NCBI RefSeq assembly: GCF_002259795.1
Contig: NZ_MWXA01000004.1
Span: forward strand, 105,831 to 169,830
DNA from: Bifidobacterium aquikefiri
GTDB lineage: Bacteria > Actinomycetota > Actinomycetes > Actinomycetales > Bifidobacteriaceae
DNA: 64,000 bases
Direction: 5' to 3'
Shown here: piece by piece, positions 35,394-45,600 of the stretch
Numbering within the stretch: position 1 is the first letter of the stretch
Layout: each line of letters starts with the position of its first letter
Program-made: the position numbers and the translations under genes
The notes under the pieces: model-generated
Seen by the model: the letters and a program-made list of their open reading frames with translations, nothing else
The model's database searches: none
What the model was told of the DNA's origin: nothing

Positions 35394-36632
35394 CTACGCA
35401 TGCGCGCTGGCAAGCTCGCCACAGGTCACCAGGATGGCATCGCGCAGAATGGAGAGCGCCTCGTCTATATGGAAGCTGGTGACAATCAGTGGAGGAATGA
35501 CCCTGATGATCGAGGTGCCGATAGCCGTGGTCAACAGGCCCCGACGCAATGCTTCATGCTTGACGTCCAGCGCGTTGACAGATGAGTCGAATTCAAAGCC
35601 AACCAACAATCCCATGCCCCGTACCTCACGAATGTGTGGCAACGTTCGTGCCCCTTCCATCAGATATGCACCCATGCGACGCGCATTTCCGGGCAAGTCA
35701 CGATCCATGATTTCGCCGACCTCGGCTAGCGCCGCCGCAGTGCACAGAGGGCTTCCACCAAAGGTCGAGCCGTGAGTTCCGGGGGTAAATGATGCGGCGA
35801 TGCGCCTCGTGGTGCACATTGCCCCGATGGGTACGCCCCCGCCCAGCCCCTTGGCCATCGTCACAATATCGGGTCGTATCGCAAACTGCTGGTATGCCAT
35901 CAGCGAGCCGGTTCGTCCCCAACCGGTCTGAACTTCGTCAAGAATGAGCAGCAATCCCTTGGAATCGCATAACGCACGAATACCTTGCAGAAATTCCTGC
36001 GTTGCTGGATGCACACCGCCCTCACCCTGCACCGGTTCAAGCATAATGGCAATGGTCGTGTCGTCTACTTTTGACGCGAAATCATCCAGATCATTGAACT
36101 GTGCATAGACAAAGCCTGGGGTCATGCCCCCATATCCGTTTTGATTGGCCGTTCCAGGCTGCCCTGTCGCTGCCATGGAGCCAAAGGTTCGCCCATGAAA
36201 GGAGTTGGATGCGGAAATAATCGTATATTTTTTGGAATTATAATGATCGGTTCCATATTTTCTTGCCAGCTTGATTGCAGCCTCATTCGCCTCCGTGCCC
36301 GAATTCTGAAAGAAAATCTTCTCCATACCGATGGCATCGCACACCTTCTTTGCCAGCAGTGCCTGCGGAATGGTATACGGATAGTTGAAGGTATGCATGA
36401 TGTCGCCGACCTGATCCCGTATGGCTGCGACCACTTTGGGGTTTACATTACCTGCATTGTTGACTGCAATTCCACCATAGAAGTCCAAATAGGCATTGCC
36501 ATCAGGATCATAGAGATACATGCCTTCGGCGCGTTCGGCAACGAAGTCATATCGCTCATATGTCTCAATCATGTAGGTATTGACAAGGTCTCGAATATCT
36601 TGCTGAGTCAATCCTGTATCCGCCAATTTCAT
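35394..36632 (-). CDS. Class III PLP aminotransferase (ornithine/acetylornithine/5-aminovalerate type)
   Basis: A 412-residue class III aminotransferase. Motifs: YLYDPDGNAYLDFYGGIAV, FFQNSGTEANEAAIKLARKYG, ISASNSFHGRTFGSMAATGQ, LLILDEVQTGWGRTG with the PLP-stacking Asp, VTMAKGLGGGVPIGAM with the Schiff-base Lys, and GTHGSTFGGSPL. Length and motifs fit the ArgD/RocD group. In this island it could be an ornithine delta-aminotransferase producing pyrroline-5-carboxylate, which would feed the same route to proline, or a 5-aminovalerate aminotransferase acting on the reductase product; an ordinary acetylornithine aminotransferase cannot be excluded. ATG 36632 is preferred to GTG 36641 because GAGGGGG then has proper spacing. 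It is the first island gene after nrdE. Confidence 0.8.
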   Translation of the reverse strand: MKLADTGLTQQDIRDLVNTYMIETYERYDFVAERAEGMYLYDPDGNAYLDFYGGIAVNNAGNVNPKVVAAIRDQVGDIMHTFNYPYTIPQALLAKKVCDAIGMEKIFFQNSGTEANEAAIKLARKYGTDHYNSKKYTIISASNSFHGRTFGSMAATGQPGTANQNGYGGMTPGFVYAQFNDLDDFASKVDDTTIAIMLEPVQGEGGVHPATQEFLQGIRALCDSKGLLLILDEVQTGWGRTGSLMAYQQFAIRPDIVTMAKGLGGGVPIGAMCTTRRIAASFTPGTHGSTFGGSPLCTAAALAEVGEIMDRDLPGNARRMGAYLMEGARTLPHIREVRGMGLLVGFEFDSSVNALDVKHEALRRGLLTTAIGTSIIRVIPPLIVTSFHIDEALSILRDAILVTCGELASAHA

Positions 36633-36887
36633 ACCAGACACCCCCTCGTCGAAAGAACCACCGACGCTTGATTTTGTAGTAATCGCGTACAGAGCACCAA
36701 AGTGATACGCGATATAGAACGGAGTCTAGAAATAAATTGTTACCGACACTTATCAAGAAAATTTCAATATTTACACAAGAAACATCGTGCGAAAGATACC
36801 AGTGCAAATCTCTTTTTATGATAGAAGGTTTGCACTGTTCAGTACACATGATTGGCAGAAGAAGCAGGAAAAACAGCATAACCGCTT

Positions 36888-36920
36888 CTTTGGCGGAGGC
36901 CTACTGGAACTCCGCCAAAG
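36888..36920. terminator. Strong hairpin just after nrdE
   Basis: CTTTGGCGGAG (36888-36898) and CTCCGCCAAAG (36910-36920) are exact complements (11 bp) with an 11-nt loop, 8 nt after the nrdE stop on the minus strand. Its place at the junction of nrdE and the island suggests it ends nrdIE transcription here. The T-run is only partial (TTTTT further on). Confidence 0.75.
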
Positions 36921-36927
36921 CGAAACA

Positions 36928-39114
36928 TTAGAGCTGGCAGCTGACGCAGCCCTCGACTTCCGTTCCTTCGAGCGCCTGCTGACGAATACGGATGTAATAG
37001 AGGGTCTTGATGCCCTTGCGCCATGCGTAGATTTGCGCCTTGTTGAGATCACGCGTGGTTGCGGTGTCTGGGAAGAACAGCGTCAACGAAAGACCCTGGT
37101 CCACATGCTGCGTGGCAACGGCATAGGTGTCGACGATGGCCTTCCAGCCGATTTCGTAGGCATCGTCATAGTATTGCAGGTTGTCGTTGGTCATGTATGG
37201 TGCCGGATAGTAGACGCGGCCGATCTTGCCTTCCTTGCGAATCTCGATCTTCGATGCGATGGGATGAATCGAGCTTGTGGAATGATTGATGTAGCTGATT
37301 GAACCCGTCGGTGGCACGGCCTGAAGATTCTGGTTATAGATACCATCCTTGAGGATTGCCGCCTGAAGCTTCTTCCAGTCATCGACCGTTGGAATCTCGA
37401 TCTTGAACTTGGCGAAGAGATCGCGCACGAACTGGGTCTGCGGCTCAAGCGAACGGCGACCATCGGTGTATTTGTCGAAGTAGTTGCCTTGGCCGGCTGG
37501 CTTAGCATATGCGGACTTTTCAAAGCGAGCAAATGCCGTGCCCCGTTCGACCGCGATGCGGTGCGACGCACGATAGGCATGGTAGGCGACTGTCATGAAA
37601 TATATATCCGTGAAGTCAAGCGCCTCTGGTGAGCCATAGTGCATGCCCTCGCGCGCCAGGAAGCCGTGAAGGTTCATTTCGCCGAGACCAATGGCATGTC
37701 CTTCATCGTTCGCGCGACGAATCGAAGGCACCGCATCGATGTGAGTATGTTCCGCGACAGAGGTGAGTGCGCGAATCGAAGTCTCCACAGTATCGGCAAG
37801 ACCTCCGTCAATGGCCTTCGCAATGTTGAGAGAACCCAAGTTGCACGAGATATCACGGCCGACATGCTTGAAGGTCAGGTCCTCGTTGAACTCGTTGGGC
37901 TCCTGAACCTGCAGAATCTCGGAGCACAAGTTGCTCATCGTGATGCGGCCATCAATCGGGTTGGCGCGGTTCACAGTGTCTTCGAAGACTATGTATGGGT
38001 AGCCGGACTCGAACTGAATCTCGGCGATGGTCATGAAGAATTCGCGGGCATCGATATATTTCTTGGTGATGCGATCGTCGGCAACCATCCTGTCGTAGTT
38101 TTCGGTGATCGAAATATCTGACAAGGGCTTGCCATAGACGCGCTGCACGTCATAAGGGCTGAACAGTGCCATGGGCTTGCGCTGCTTGGCAAGTTCGAAG
38201 GTGATGTCAGGAATCACGACACCGAGTGAGAGGGACTTGATACGAATCTTCTCATCGGCGTTTTCACGCTTGGTGTCGAGGAAACGCAGGATATCAGGGT
38301 GATGAGCCGAGAGATATACAGCACCGGCACCTTGGCGAGCACCAAGCTGGTTCGCATACGAGAATGAATCCTCCAGAAGCTTCATGACTGGGATGACGCC
38401 GCTGGACTGATTTTCGATATGCTTGATTGGTGCACCGAGCTCACGAAGGTTACTGAGCAGGAGTGCCACGCCGCCACCACGCTTCGATAGCTGGAGCGCC
38501 GCGTTGATGCCACGCGAAATGGATTCCATGTTGTCTTCGATGCGAACCAGGAAGCAGCTTACCGGCTCGCCTCGCTGAGCCTTGCCCAAATTCAGGAAGG
38601 TTGGGGTTGCGGGCTGGAAGCGACCGCGAATGATTTCCTCCGCATATTTGATGGCCAGGTCCTCGTCGCCCGATGCCAATTCAAGAGCCACGGCCACGCA
38701 GCGCTCAGGGAAGTCTTCAAGGTATTGCTTCCCGTCGAAAGACTTCAATGCATAAGAGGAATAGAACTTGAAAGCACCAAGGAAAGTCTCGAATTCAAAT
38801 CCGAGTGACTCGGCGTGGGCATAGATCTTGTCAAGAAATTCCGGGGTGTATTCTGCGAATACGCCCTTGTCGTAGTATTGATTGTTCAACAGATAGCTCA
38901 GACGCTCGTGCGTTGAGGCGAACTGCCTTGTATTGGCAGCAACATGCGATGAGACGAATTCCTGTGCTGCCTGCTTGTCTTTGTCGAACTGAATCTTGCC
39001 GTTGCTGTCATAGAGATTCAGCATCGCGTTCAGTGAGTGATAGTCATGCGCCGAATCATAGGTCTCATCGCTCGTCTGATCCATTTCGAGCGCGGTGTCT
39101 TCCTGAGCTGCCAT
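36928..39114 (-). CDS. nrdE: Class Ib ribonucleoside-diphosphate reductase, alpha subunit
   Basis: A 728-residue catalytic subunit. The C-terminal redox pair is EGCVSCQL, the acceptor of electrons from NrdH; other visible blocks are [46 protein letters not shown] (active-site Cys region) and [22 protein letters not shown] precedes ATG 39114. nrdI lies 63 nt upstream in the same direction. The partner gene nrdF, normally next, is 15.4 kb away beyond the hydroxyproline/proline island. NrdE reduces ribonucleoside diphosphates to deoxy forms. Confidence 0.96.
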   Translation of the reverse strand: MAAQEDTALEMDQTSDETYDSAHDYHSLNAMLNLYDSNGKIQFDKDKQAAQEFVSSHVAANTRQFASTHERLSYLLNNQYYDKGVFAEYTPEFLDKIYAHAESLGFEFETFLGAFKFYSSYALKSFDGKQYLEDFPERCVAVALELASGDEDLAIKYAEEIIRGRFQPATPTFLNLGKAQRGEPVSCFLVRIEDNMESISRGINAALQLSKRGGGVALLLSNLRELGAPIKHIENQSSGVIPVMKLLEDSFSYANQLGARQGAGAVYLSAHHPDILRFLDTKRENADEKIRIKSLSLGVVIPDITFELAKQRKPMALFSPYDVQRVYGKPLSDISITENYDRMVADDRITKKYIDAREFFMTIAEIQFESGYPYIVFEDTVNRANPIDGRITMSNLCSEILQVQEPNEFNEDLTFKHVGRDISCNLGSLNIAKAIDGGLADTVETSIRALTSVAEHTHIDAVPSIRRANDEGHAIGLGEMNLHGFLAREGMHYGSPEALDFTDIYFMTVAYHAYRASHRIAVERGTAFARFEKSAYAKPAGQGNYFDKYTDGRRSLEPQTQFVRDLFAKFKIEIPTVDDWKKLQAAILKDGIYNQNLQAVPPTGSISYINHSTSSIHPIASKIEIRKEGKIGRVYYPAPYMTNDNLQYYDDAYEIGWKAIVDTYAVATQHVDQGLSLTLFFPDTATTRDLNKAQIYAWRKGIKTLYYIRIRQQALEGTEVEGCVSCQL

Positions 39115-39177
39115 TGCTTCCCCTTCACAGAGTGTATTCGTATGTTCCTGATATGTATGTTTTCAAACGTAAGCTTG

Positions 39178-39762
39178 TTATTGCCGTTCTTTGAGATTCG
39201 CGAAGAATTCGGGAACCCCCTTGCGTACCTTTTCCTCATCTTCTCTTGTCCCCATGAGCTCGAAATAATAGAGAAATGGTACCTTGCACTTCTTGGACAC
39301 CAAGTCACCGGCCATGCAGAACGCCTCGCCAAAGTTGGTGTTGCCAGACGCTATTACTCCACGAATTCCATCGCGGTTTTCACGATCATTCAGGAAGAGT
39401 CTGACCTGCGTCGGGATTGCCTTGTCCGCGCTGCCGCCACCATAGGTTGGCACGACGAGGATGTAAGGCTCACGAATATTCAGCGAGCCACCTCGACGGT
39501 GCAGAGGAATCCTGTAGACGTTGATTCCTTCATGCTCAAGATGGCAGTTCCTGATGAATCGTGCGGTATTCTCCGAGGCCGATGAGAAGAAGACCACCGC
39601 TCCTCTGACTTCGCCTTCTGCAGGAATATCCGGCGTGCTGATTGCAACCGGATCGCCTTCGACTGTTTCGCCATGGCGTTGTTTTCCATGGGTCTCAACA
39701 CCTTCACCGTCATGATCGACGCCATTCATCGCATTGGCCGTTTTCTCAAGTGTCTCACTCAT
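39178..39762 (-). CDS. nrdI: Flavodoxin-like NrdI protein
   Basis: A 194-residue protein: residues 1-52 are an acidic, low-complexity extension ([14 protein letters not shown] and on), and residues 53-190 are the NrdI flavodoxin fold with [15 protein letters not shown] (FMN phosphate loop), [26 protein letters not shown] and [10 protein letters not shown]. NrdI activates the manganese cofactor of NrdF. The N-terminal extension is longer than in typical NrdI proteins. GAGGGGG precedes the ATG. The nrdH gene usually found before nrdI is not seen here; two NrdR boxes lie upstream. Confidence 0.92.
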   Translation of the reverse strand: MSETLEKTANAMNGVDHDGEGVETHGKQRHGETVEGDPVAISTPDIPAEGEVRGAVVFFSSASENTARFIRNCHLEHEGINVYRIPLHRRGGSLNIREPYILVVPTYGGGSADKAIPTQVRLFLNDRENRDGIRGVIASGNTNFGEAFCMAGDLVSKKCKVPFLYYFELMGTREDEEKVRKGVPEFFANLKERQ

Positions 39763-39836
39763 GAATCCCCCTCATCAACGCGTGCGACTCCCACAACAGC
39801 ACCCGCAGACTCTATTATCTCAAACCTTTGCGAAAA

Positions 39837-39883
39837 CTACTATATCTAGGTACCGCTCCAAATGGCAACACTATATATAGTGT
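39837..39883. promoter_or_regulatory. Pair of NrdR boxes upstream of nrdI
   Basis: ACACTATATATAGTGT at 39868-39883 is a perfect palindromic NrdR box. A second, degenerate box (core ACTATATCTAG, 39839-39849) lies exactly 31 bp away, about three helical turns, as expected for paired NrdR sites. They are 75-120 nt before the nrdI start, in a 327-bp gap that contains no nrdH. Confidence 0.85.
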
Positions 39884-39950
39884 TTCATGTGGTTAATATC
39901 ACATTGGTGTAATTTGACTTGATTCGTCCACTACGAACTGCTCTGTTCGT

Positions 39951-40071
39951 GAGATTTACGAGTTTTGTGGCCATTCTCAGGTATCGTGCCTGATTTTCGT
40001 TGAAATTGCGACGAGAACCAGCGCAAACACAGCTGTTATACCTGAGAATAGCCACAAAACTCGTAAATCTC
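39951..40071. repeat. 34-bp inverted repeat between the HisC-like gene and nrdI
   Basis: The arm at 39951-39984 (starting GAGATTTACGAGTTTTGTGG) is the complement of the arm at 40038-40071 (ending ACTCGTAAATCTC) in 33 of 34 positions, separated by 53 nt. It starts 19 nt after the HisC-like stop. It could be a transcription terminator of that gene or a small non-autonomous element. No flanking duplication was found. Confidence 0.75.
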
Positions 40072-40089
40072 GAATTTTCTTGGCTCTTT

Positions 40090-41172
40090 TCAGACCAAAA
40101 GGCCCACAGTCTTCAACCGAGAACATGTCTGGATGACCAGATCATTGGCAGCAGCCTCACCTACGGTAAAACGGATGCCTTCATCAGCGAAGACTCGAGT
40201 CGAAAGACCAGCCTTGATGAAGTATTGCTCCGCCTCTGTGGTTTTTTCGCCAAACTGGATCCAGAAGAAGTTGGCCTCGGCATCAGGAATCGTCCAGCCC
40301 TGTTCCCGCAATGCCGTGAGAACACGCTGACGTTCCGAAATGATGACCTGAACGCGATCGTTGAGTTCGTCATAGGCGTCGAGACTTGCCAATGCAGCGG
40401 TCTGGGCAACGCGAGAGACCCCGAAGGGAAGTGCCACCTTACGCATGCCATCAACGACATCTTCAGGAGCAACTGCATATCCAATGCGCAGTCCGGCCAA
40501 GCCATAAGCCTTCGAGAAAGTCTGAGCGACAACGACATTGGGATATTCATGGAACAGTTCCATGGCAACGGCGGTATTCGGATCGGTATTGAACTGGAAG
40601 TATGCCTCGTCGAAGAGTACCAAAACATCACTGGGAACGGCATCCAGCAACTTTCGAGCATCGGTATCGCTCACAGGAACCGAAGTGGGATTGTTTGGAT
40701 TGTTAACGATGACAAGGCGGGTCTTGTCACTCACCGCCGCAATCATCGCATCAATATCGTGATGTCCATCAGCAGTCAATGGTACTTGAACGCTGGTCGC
40801 ACCAGCCGTGGCGACGATGATCGGATATGCCTCGAAGCTTCTCCAGGGATAGACAATCTCATCATCAGGTCCTGCAACCAACTGGATCAATTGTGTAATT
40901 ACCTCAGTCGAGCCACAACCCAAGCAAATGTTTTCGGATTTCACGCCTGTCTCCTGGGCCAGCCGCTCTACGACTCCCCATCCGCGCATATCCGGATAGC
41001 GATTGATAAAGTCCAGCGCATCATCGCGTATTGCTTCCTTGACACTTGCAAGGGGTTCAAAAGGATTCTCATTACTCGAAATTTTATAGGTATGACGATC
41101 GGACTTCGGAGCCGGCTTACCTTGCTTGTAAGAAGGAAGAAGATCTATGTCGTCACGATGTTTGAAAGCCAT
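40090..41172 (-). CDS. HisC-like aminotransferase (histidinol-phosphate or aromatic amino acid)
   Basis: A 360-residue fold-type I aminotransferase of the HisC/Pat group. Motifs: KISSNENPFEPLASVKEAI, LGCGSTEVITQLIQ, VNNPNNPTSVPVS, VLFDEAYFQF and TFSKAYGLAGLRIGYA, the last carrying the Schiff-base Lys and its following Arg. The motif NENPFEP favours the HisC family. No other his genes are near, so it may act on aromatic amino acids instead, as in the putative phenylalanine aminotransferases annotated in many actinobacteria. It is monocistronic and divergent from the Cys/Met-type enzyme gene. Confidence 0.83.
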   Translation of the reverse strand: MAFKHRDDIDLLPSYKQGKPAPKSDRHTYKISSNENPFEPLASVKEAIRDDALDFINRYPDMRGWGVVERLAQETGVKSENICLGCGSTEVITQLIQLVAGPDDEIVYPWRSFEAYPIIVATAGATSVQVPLTADGHHDIDAMIAAVSDKTRLVIVNNPNNPTSVPVSDTDARKLLDAVPSDVLVLFDEAYFQFNTDPNTAVAMELFHEYPNVVVAQTFSKAYGLAGLRIGYAVAPEDVVDGMRKVALPFGVSRVAQTAALASLDAYDELNDRVQVIISERQRVLTALREQGWTIPDAEANFFWIQFGEKTTEAEQYFIKAGLSTRVFADEGIRFTVGEAAANDLVIQTCSRLKTVGLLV

Positions 41173-41400
41173 AGCCCTATCCTATGCCTTGGCCGGACAT
41201 AGAAATCCGATTCGCCATACACAGCGCACGAAAGTTGGCCTCTCCAGGCACAGCCAAGAGATCCGCAATCATTTTCATCACATTGATTGCATATTCGTCT
41301 TAGTTTTTTCTTATAGGCTGTGACAGATTCCCTATCTTGCAGAGGAAATCGGGAAAACCGGAAGCATGCGGATAAGACGATTGCGTGATATTGATAAATC

Positions 41401-42621
41401 ATGACAACAGATTCAATACATAAAGGTGTCTCTTTCGACGATCAACCACTGGGATTTTCGACACGAAGCATCCATCTTGGCAATGGGACGGACGCCGAGA
41501 CAGGTGCGATTCGTAGACCAATCACGCTTGCCAATGCGTACGCCCTCCCCTACGACGCATCAGAATTGAACTGGTCAAGCTCGGATCTCAACCTCTATGC
41601 GAGAAACGGCCATCCCAACCAGCGCTATCTTGAGAGCAAGATCGCCAATCTGGAAGGTAGCGAAGATGCAGTCGTATTGGCATCAGGCGTCGCAGCTCTT
41701 GCTGCAACCTTCACGACCTTCCTTTCGCGGGGCGATCACGCCATTTTCTCGGACACCACCTATATCGCGGCATACCGTCTGCTCAACGAAATACTTCCCA
41801 AGAAATATGGTATCGAGACCAGTATCGTCGATACGTCGAATACACAGAACGTGCAACGTGCAATCCGGCCCAATACCAGGCTCATCCATATTGAGACTCC
41901 TGCGAATCCAACACTGAAAGTCAGCGACATTGCAACGATTGCACGATATGCACATGATGCGAACCCTGAGATTCTGGTGAGCGTCGACAACACATTCAAT
42001 ACACCTTTCAATGTTCAGCCCATCAAGCTCGGGGCGGACATCGTGATTGAAAGTCTGACCAAGTACATCAACGGACACGGCGACGCACTCGGTGGCTCCA
42101 TCGCAGCAAGCAAGTCTGTGACCGATCAGATACGTTTCACGTCACAGGTCAACTATGGAGGCGTCATCAGTCCATTCAACGCATGGCTCATTAACAGAGG
42201 CTCGGTGACGCTCCCATTGAGGATGAGGCAGCACAACGCCTCAGCACAGCTCATTGCCGAACATCTTGCCGACCATCCGAAGGTGAGTTTCGTTGCATAT
42301 CCTGGCTTGAAAAGCCACCCTAATCATGACATTGCCGCAAGCCAGCTGGTCGGCTCCGATGCTGGATATTCAGGAGTACTGAGCTTTGGGCTGCAAACCA
42401 ACCACGATGGCTACAATCGTTTCATCGCAGCACTGCATATCGTGACCTCGGCGGTTTCACTCGGTCACGACGAGAGTCTCATTGTATTTCTTGGAGAGAA
42501 TGACGAACGACAGTATCTCTATCCAGAGGCGTTCCATCAAGGCTTCCTGAGATTCGCCGTGGGGCTGGAAGATGCGGATGATCTGATCCGTGACCTTGAT
42601 CAGGCATTACACACGATCTAG
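41401..42621 (+). CDS. Cys/Met metabolism PLP enzyme (cystathionine synthase/lyase or methionine gamma-lyase type)
   Basis: A 406-residue trans-sulfuration family enzyme. Family markers are GFSTRSIHLG near the start, YARNGHPNQRYLESKIANLEG, VVLASGVAALAATF, SDTTYIAAYRL, VSVDNTFNTPFNVQP, and the Schiff-base Lys in ESLTKYINGHGDALGG. Whether it makes cystathionine or homocysteine, or degrades methionine, cannot be decided from these motifs. No convincing ribosome-binding site lies before ATG 41401, so translation may start from a leaderless or weakly structured mRNA. It stands alone, divergent from the HisC-like gene. Confidence 0.8.
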   Translation: MTTDSIHKGVSFDDQPLGFSTRSIHLGNGTDAETGAIRRPITLANAYALPYDASELNWSSSDLNLYARNGHPNQRYLESKIANLEGSEDAVVLASGVAALAATFTTFLSRGDHAIFSDTTYIAAYRLLNEILPKKYGIETSIVDTSNTQNVQRAIRPNTRLIHIETPANPTLKVSDIATIARYAHDANPEILVSVDNTFNTPFNVQPIKLGADIVIESLTKYINGHGDALGGSIAASKSVTDQIRFTSQVNYGGVISPFNAWLINRGSVTLPLRMRQHNASAQLIAEHLADHPKVSFVAYPGLKSHPNHDIAASQLVGSDAGYSGVLSFGLQTNHDGYNRFIAALHIVTSAVSLGHDESLIVFLGENDERQYLYPEAFHQGFLRFAVGLEDADDLIRDLDQALHTI

Positions 42622-42651
42622 CCAGGCGCAGATACAGATGATGCAGCTTTG

Positions 42652-45600
42652 CTAGCCCTGAGCACGGAGCAGCGACTGGGGAAACATGCGTCGCATGATT
42701 CGCGCTGCTCTGGCAATTATGTCCGTCTCATCCGCTCTCGATTCAAGAATTGCAGCAATCATGGTTCGGAGCCTGTCCGTGTCGATTGTTGGCTGGACCT
42801 CATTATGTGGCCCTCCCTGCCTCACATCCGCACCATACGCAACTTCCGATGCAGCGGCATAGAGCCTTCGTATGTCACTGGCCGTAGCTGCGCTACTTCT
42901 CGCAACCTTTGCTGCAATAATCTCTGCGATCTCAGCATCGGTTTCTCGCCTTGTCCACCGCAATCCTGCATCGATGGCAGTGGCGACAATCTCCTGCCAC
43001 ATAACCAGCACACCAAAGCCAGATCCAACCTTCTGGTATGTCTCGATGCTATGGAGCCTTCGACGACGCTGCACCCTTCGAAGCATCGAAGGGCCGAACA
43101 GTGCTATGACGAGAATCATGAGTAACAGCATGATCTGCCACACATACGAAGGAACGTTCCATCTGTTTTCAGCGCGGTTCCCCTGACTTGCATCGCTGTT
43201 TTGCGAAGACGAAGGGGATGCACTCACGGAAGGCGTGGAAGTTGTCGGCGAGGCAGTCGGCGCGATTGCATTCGAGGTAGAAGAGGCAGCACTGGCTGTG
43301 GGCTCGGCTGAGCTTGATGCATCCGTTGTCGCTGTGCTCTCGGAGGCTGGAGTCACGTCGAAAGGCACCCAGCCGATGCCATCGATATATGTTTCCACCC
43401 ATGCGTGAAGCTGGTTTGCCGTAACGGTATGTGTTCCACGTTTCGTTGTGCCGGCATTATAGCCGAGCACCATGCGGGTCGATAATCCCATTGCACGACC
43501 GAGTACGGCGAGTGCTGAAGCATAGTGAATGCAATACCCAGACTTTGTCTTGAGAAAATCCCCAATGACCTGCATGTTGCCTCGCCCATTGCCATCGGGT
43601 GCATCGAGCGAATATGTGAATCCGTTGGTGGTGAAATATCGGACCAGATACTTCATGGCAGCTATTTCCTGTTGTGCATTGGCACCCGTTGTAGGAATCC
43701 CCTCGCTGCGCGCCTTGTTCACGATTGCCTGCGCATCCTTCGGCAGTGCCTGCGGAAGCGAACCATAGTATTGCCGCAACCGCCTCCCGGAACCGGTATC
43801 GTCGGTATGGAGCGTCTTCAACCGCGCTTTGAAGAGATTCCATGTCGAGAGATTCTGGGAACTTTCCGACGGGTTGCTGGATGGAGCATCAGTCGCATTG
43901 TCAGATGAACCGTTCGCATTACCGTCCGCTTCGTCAATGTCTTCGTCGAGCTCTTCGAGGACTTGCTTCATGTCATTGCTCACATCGCTGATCTCATCAA
44001 ACTCTGAAGTCTTCTGGATCGGCTGCAGATACACGCTGCGAACACCATAGCTGGTGTCATTCTTCGAGCCAGAATCCTTGGTGAAGAGCGAGCCATCATA
44101 GCAAGTCAGCCAGAGCGAGGAATCAGCATCGCCCGTGAATCGTATGCCAATTCCCGGCACCGGCAAGAAGCTCGAGGAGAGCGCCTTGACGTCGATTGTG
44201 CTTCGTTCGAGATAGTCGTCGAGGTTTTCTATGTCGAAGACGCTCAATGATGCAAATCGTGCAAGCTGCGTCAGCCTATCAGCGCTTGTCGAAGCGAGTG
44301 ACGAGGACTCATTGGCCCACTGCGAACTGTAGAGATCGCTATTCGCTGCAATCTGATAGCTTGAACCATAATCATCGTTATTGGTCGCATTGAGATTGAA
44401 ACTCCACGTATCGCCGTTGAAGTTCCCCAAGGTTGACATGCGCATATACATCGCACGATCAGCCGAATATGTGAAGACGGTTGAAGTCGAACCACCTTGA
44501 AGATTCCTTTTCAGATCGATCAGTGGACTTACCGTCTCGCTTGAGAACAGTCCAGGCGTCTCGCCGTATCCTATGCTGACGCGTTGTGCCAAGGATAGCG
44601 AGAGGGGCGTGGTAACCATTGCAATTGCAGTGATGATTGCACAAATAATCGTAGGTATTGGTACCCATACCGCACTTCCACTCCCAATCTGCCAGTTCTT
44701 CGATTGCGAGCCACTCGGGCCTGAACGTTGCCAGAAGACAAAGCCAGGCGAGCGGTTCGTCGTCCACAGCAACGTCAACGCTGCCATGATCACCCCAAAA
44801 AGCATCCACCATTGCACACTGCTTCCCACGACCAGATAGCTGAAGCTCATGGTAATGATAGGAAACAGAGCCAACATGGGTGAAGTCTGAATCTGAGTCA
44901 TCAGGCACCGCAGCAGCATAAGAGTCAGTGCGCCAACGACCAGTATCAGAGCATCCGCGTCAGCGTCAATGCTCACAGGAGGGTATTGTTCATACATGGA
45001 ATTGAATCCATCAGTGAGTGCGTCCCATGCCGTCGAAAAACCCGAAGGCGTCGTAACCGTATGCTGTATCCCGTTTGCAGCCGTTTCCACCGTCGTCTGC
45101 GCCTGCTGAAACAGCCAGATGCCTCTGGTCTGGTATATGCGCGTGTCGGCAAGAACCACTCCAGAAGTCAGAAATAGCACACAGTCCCCTCCGGTTCGTA
45201 TGAGGGAACGCACAAGATTTCGGGCGGGAATGCTGATTTCAATTGACAGCACTGCGAACCCTGCGGCAAGATACCATATCCAGATGCCCTGAGGTTCAAT
45301 GACGGCAGTGATGGATTGCAAAGTCGTCCCAAATAACGCCAAGAGTGCGAGAATGCTCATGAGCTGAGCAGCCATGGCATTGAGCAGTGACGCATTGTGT
45401 TGCCACGCAATGGATGCAGATGTTGCCTTACTCTGAGTTGCAGCATTCTCCGATTGCTTCGCAGCCATGACTGTAGCAACGACTGGACGCAGCGTTCCCA
45501 ATGCCCGAGGAAGGCCAGGCTTCGTTGCCTGTACGGTAGCCTTGCGAGCGTGTTCGACATTCTTCGCATCTTCTGTTGCCTCGGACTTGAGAATCTTCAA

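Noticed and set aside
40000..41202. A 400-codon plus-strand frame opposite the HisC-like gene.
   Set aside because: It is the antisense shadow of a clearly recognised aminotransferase and crosses the 34-bp inverted repeat; its translation shows no family features.
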